DNA from: Oscillospiraceae bacterium
GTDB lineage: Bacteria; Bacillota; Clostridia; Oscillospirales; Acutalibacteraceae
Assembly (NCBI GenBank): GCA_902762875.1
Contig: CACWPS010000005.1
Coordinates: 62,001-126,000 of the forward strand
Direction: 5' to 3'
DNA: 64,000 nucleotides
Part shown: piece by piece, positions 62,990 to 64,000 of the stretch
How the letters are laid out: each line of letters starts with the position of its first letter
How positions within the stretch are numbered: the stretch's first letter is position 1
Made by a program: the position numbers and the translations under genes
Notes under the pieces: generated by a model
Seen by the model: only the letters and a program-made list of their open reading frames with translations
What the model was told of the DNA's origin: nothing
Database searches by the model: none

Positions 62990-63018
62990 ATTTTATCACA
63001 GCCTTAAGCTTATTTCAA
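62990..63018 (-). promoter_or_regulatory. promoter inside the invertible segment, now pointing left
   Basis: On the minus strand TTGAAA (63018-63013), 17-base spacer, TAAAAT (62995-62990), with an A-rich tract upstream of the -35. After inversion its start site would map near 63274, about 87 bases before the start codon at 63361. Confidence 0.7.
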
Positions 63019-63074
63019 TATTTTTTTGAAAAAAAGTATAATTTTTGGGAATAAACAGAAAAAAAGACAAAGAT

Positions 63075-63119
63075 AGCTAAGCCTTTTTACTCAATTTTGT
63101 AAAAAAGGCTTAGCTTTTT
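63075..63119. terminator. terminator inside the invertible segment
   Basis: AGCTAAGCCTTTTTAC pairs with GTAAAAAAGGCTTAGCT across an eight-base loop, followed by TTTTT. It would block any rightward transcript that enters from the recombinase side, which fits an OFF state. Confidence 0.8.
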
Positions 63120-63305
63120 GCATTTTCAGCGCTTTCCTTTGGCACAGAGAGAATTGTCCGAGAGTAAAAATGCGGCTTTTTCTCTCCCTCAGTCTCGCTG
63201 TGCCATGCTCGACAGCCGCTGACGGCGGCGGTCTCCTTTGTCACTTCGTGACATCTCCTCACACTGTGAGGAGTCACCCTCGTCAGAGGGAGCCTTAAAC
63301 AGCAG

Positions 63306-63330
63306 TTAATTACATAATGCATATTATGTA
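63306..63330 (-). repeat. right inverted repeat of the switch
   Basis: Exact inverse of 62927-62951, with centre GCAT in the plus-strand reading. It lies 30 bases before the start codon of the surface-protein gene. Confidence 0.9.
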
Positions 63331-63360
63331 TTCAGTTTTTTAAAAAGGGGGCGGCTGTAT

Positions 63361-64000
63361 TGGAGGAAGGGAAAAAGAGAAAAACGGTAAAGGCGTTGAT
63401 AATTACACTTTCCGTTTTGCTTGCTATCAGTCTTGCTTCGCTTGTCGGTATACTGATGTTCAAGCGCTTTGCCGCTTCAAAGCCTGCCTCTGTTACGGTG
63501 TCGGACAATATTATTACGCACGAAAAAGAAAATTCGGATATTTCCTCTGCTCCCGAGAGCCCGCAAGGCGTAGGGGAGAGCTCCGCGTCCGCTTCTCAAG
63601 CTCCGTCCGATTTGAGTGAAAGGGGCGTAAAGGCGCTGTATTTACATAGCCGTAATACTGATGACAATACGGCGTTTAAGGTCACCGATATGTTCCCCGG
63701 CGACAGCGAAACCAAGTATTATTGCGTTCGGGTTTCCCACAAGGGTGATGTGGTTCTCCGTTTCCGTGCAGATGTCCGCCCCGGTTATGAAAAGCTTGCC
63801 GAGGTGCTCTGTTGCCGTATTACTTTGCCCGAAAACAGCGGGGTGCTTTATGACGGTCTTATGCGGGATATGCCCGAATCGCTGAATCACGCGCTTAACA
63901 CCGATAAAGGCACGGCAAGCGAGGTCTATTACGAGATTACCGCATATTTAGACACCAGCGTCGGTAACGAATATATGAACAAGGATTTGATTGCCGACTT
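63361..64000 (+). CDS. membrane-anchored surface protein, 3' end outside window
   Basis: The frame opens at a TTG preceded by AGGGGGCGG and stays open to the window end (213 codons). A basic start (MEEGKKRKTVKAL), a signal-anchor helix at about residues 11-33, a Ser/Glu/Pro-rich linker to about 85 and an extracellular domain (ALYLHSRNTDDNTAFKVTDM, FPGDSETKYYCVRVSHKG) are seen. The domain has the beta-sandwich look of TasA/pilin-like surface proteins, but I cannot name the family. Its position directly after the invertible segment implies phase-variable expression. Confidence 0.75.

Larger units (their letters stand above)
62927..63330. mobile_element. putative invertible promoter segment (phase switch)
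   Basis: 404 bases bounded by perfect 25-bp inverted repeats, next to a tyrosine recombinase gene and upstream of a surface-protein gene. Inside are a leftward promoter (62990-63018), a strong hairpin terminator (63075-63119) and a dispersed repeat (63181-63295). In the present orientation the promoter fires toward the 3' end of the recombinase; inversion would aim it at the gene at 63361. Confidence 0.75.

Noticed and set aside
63036-63043. Rightward TATAAT inside the invertible segment as the promoter of the surface gene
   Set aside because: Its -35 region (TTCAAT) is poor and a strong terminator follows within 80 bases, so it is unlikely to drive the gene at 63361.

Overview
The window reads as chromosome of a low-to-moderate GC Gram-positive bacterium of the class Clostridia, most likely an uncultured gut relative of the Oscillospiraceae/Ruminococcaceae. 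The signs are PolC-type replicase, a class B sortase with an SPQTSD-type sorting signal, RelQ-type alarmone synthetase, class III (Firmicutes) fructose bisphosphatase sequence, the clostridial M50 protease/radical SAM/DUF2344 neighbourhood, AGGAGG-like ribosome binding sites and sharp TTGACA-17-TATAAT promoters. The organism call is inference; no 16S gene is present.

Layout. 1-6.3 kb: a truncated acyltransferase, an M50 protease pair, two radical SAM proteins, a DUF2344 protein and a solitary 5S rRNA. 6.8-9.6 kb: a tRNA-Leu(CAG) with a broken half-copy beside it, then a head-truncated integrase and a head-truncated fructose-1,6-bisphosphatase that share one breakpoint near 8455. 9.6-12.8 kb: a membrane protein and a sortase B/LCP/sortase-substrate operon. 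12.8-27.7 kb: an accessory carbon-catabolism region with three AraC regulators, SDR and MDR oxidoreductases, an AroD-like enzyme, a Gfo/Idh/MocA oxidoreductase, an MBL-fold lactonase-like hydrolase, a GH36 alpha-galactosidase, a GH16 enzyme and two GH130 proteins. 27.7-41.4 kb: the complete arginine route (argG alone under ArgR-like boxes; argH-argC-small ORF-argJ-argB-argD-argF-carA-carB as one operon), ending in a CarB protein fused to a diaminopimelate epimerase domain. 42-47 kb: a Liv-type ABC transporter operon preceded by a 30-residue cysteine-rich reading frame and a terminator. 47.2-57.6 kb: the conserved pyrH-frr-uppS-cdsA-dxr-rseP-ispG-polC cluster; PolC lacks its usual proofreading exonuclease domain. 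57.8-61.2 kb: relQ, lepA and a D,D-carboxypeptidase. 61.7-64 kb: tRNA-Ala, a tyrosine recombinase, and a 404-bp segment bounded by perfect 25-bp inverted repeats immediately before a surface-protein gene.

The most striking object is the last one. The segment at 62927-63330 looks like an invertible phase-variation switch. It carries a good promoter (TTGAAA-17-TAAAAT) that at present points away from the surface gene; inversion would point it into that gene, with an untranslated leader of about 90 bases. The recombinase gene ends 27 bases before the left repeat. Other strong signals are the cysteine-codon leader before the Liv operon, the CarB-DapF fusion whose first catalytic cysteine is alanine, the exonuclease-less PolC, and the integrase/fbp breakpoint.

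Intergenic regions are rich in dispersed palindromic repeats and MITE-like elements (3531, 39643-40135, 41538-41826, 47041-47190, 56041-56336, 61258-61520, 63181-63295), one of which appears to have supplied the last codons of dxr.
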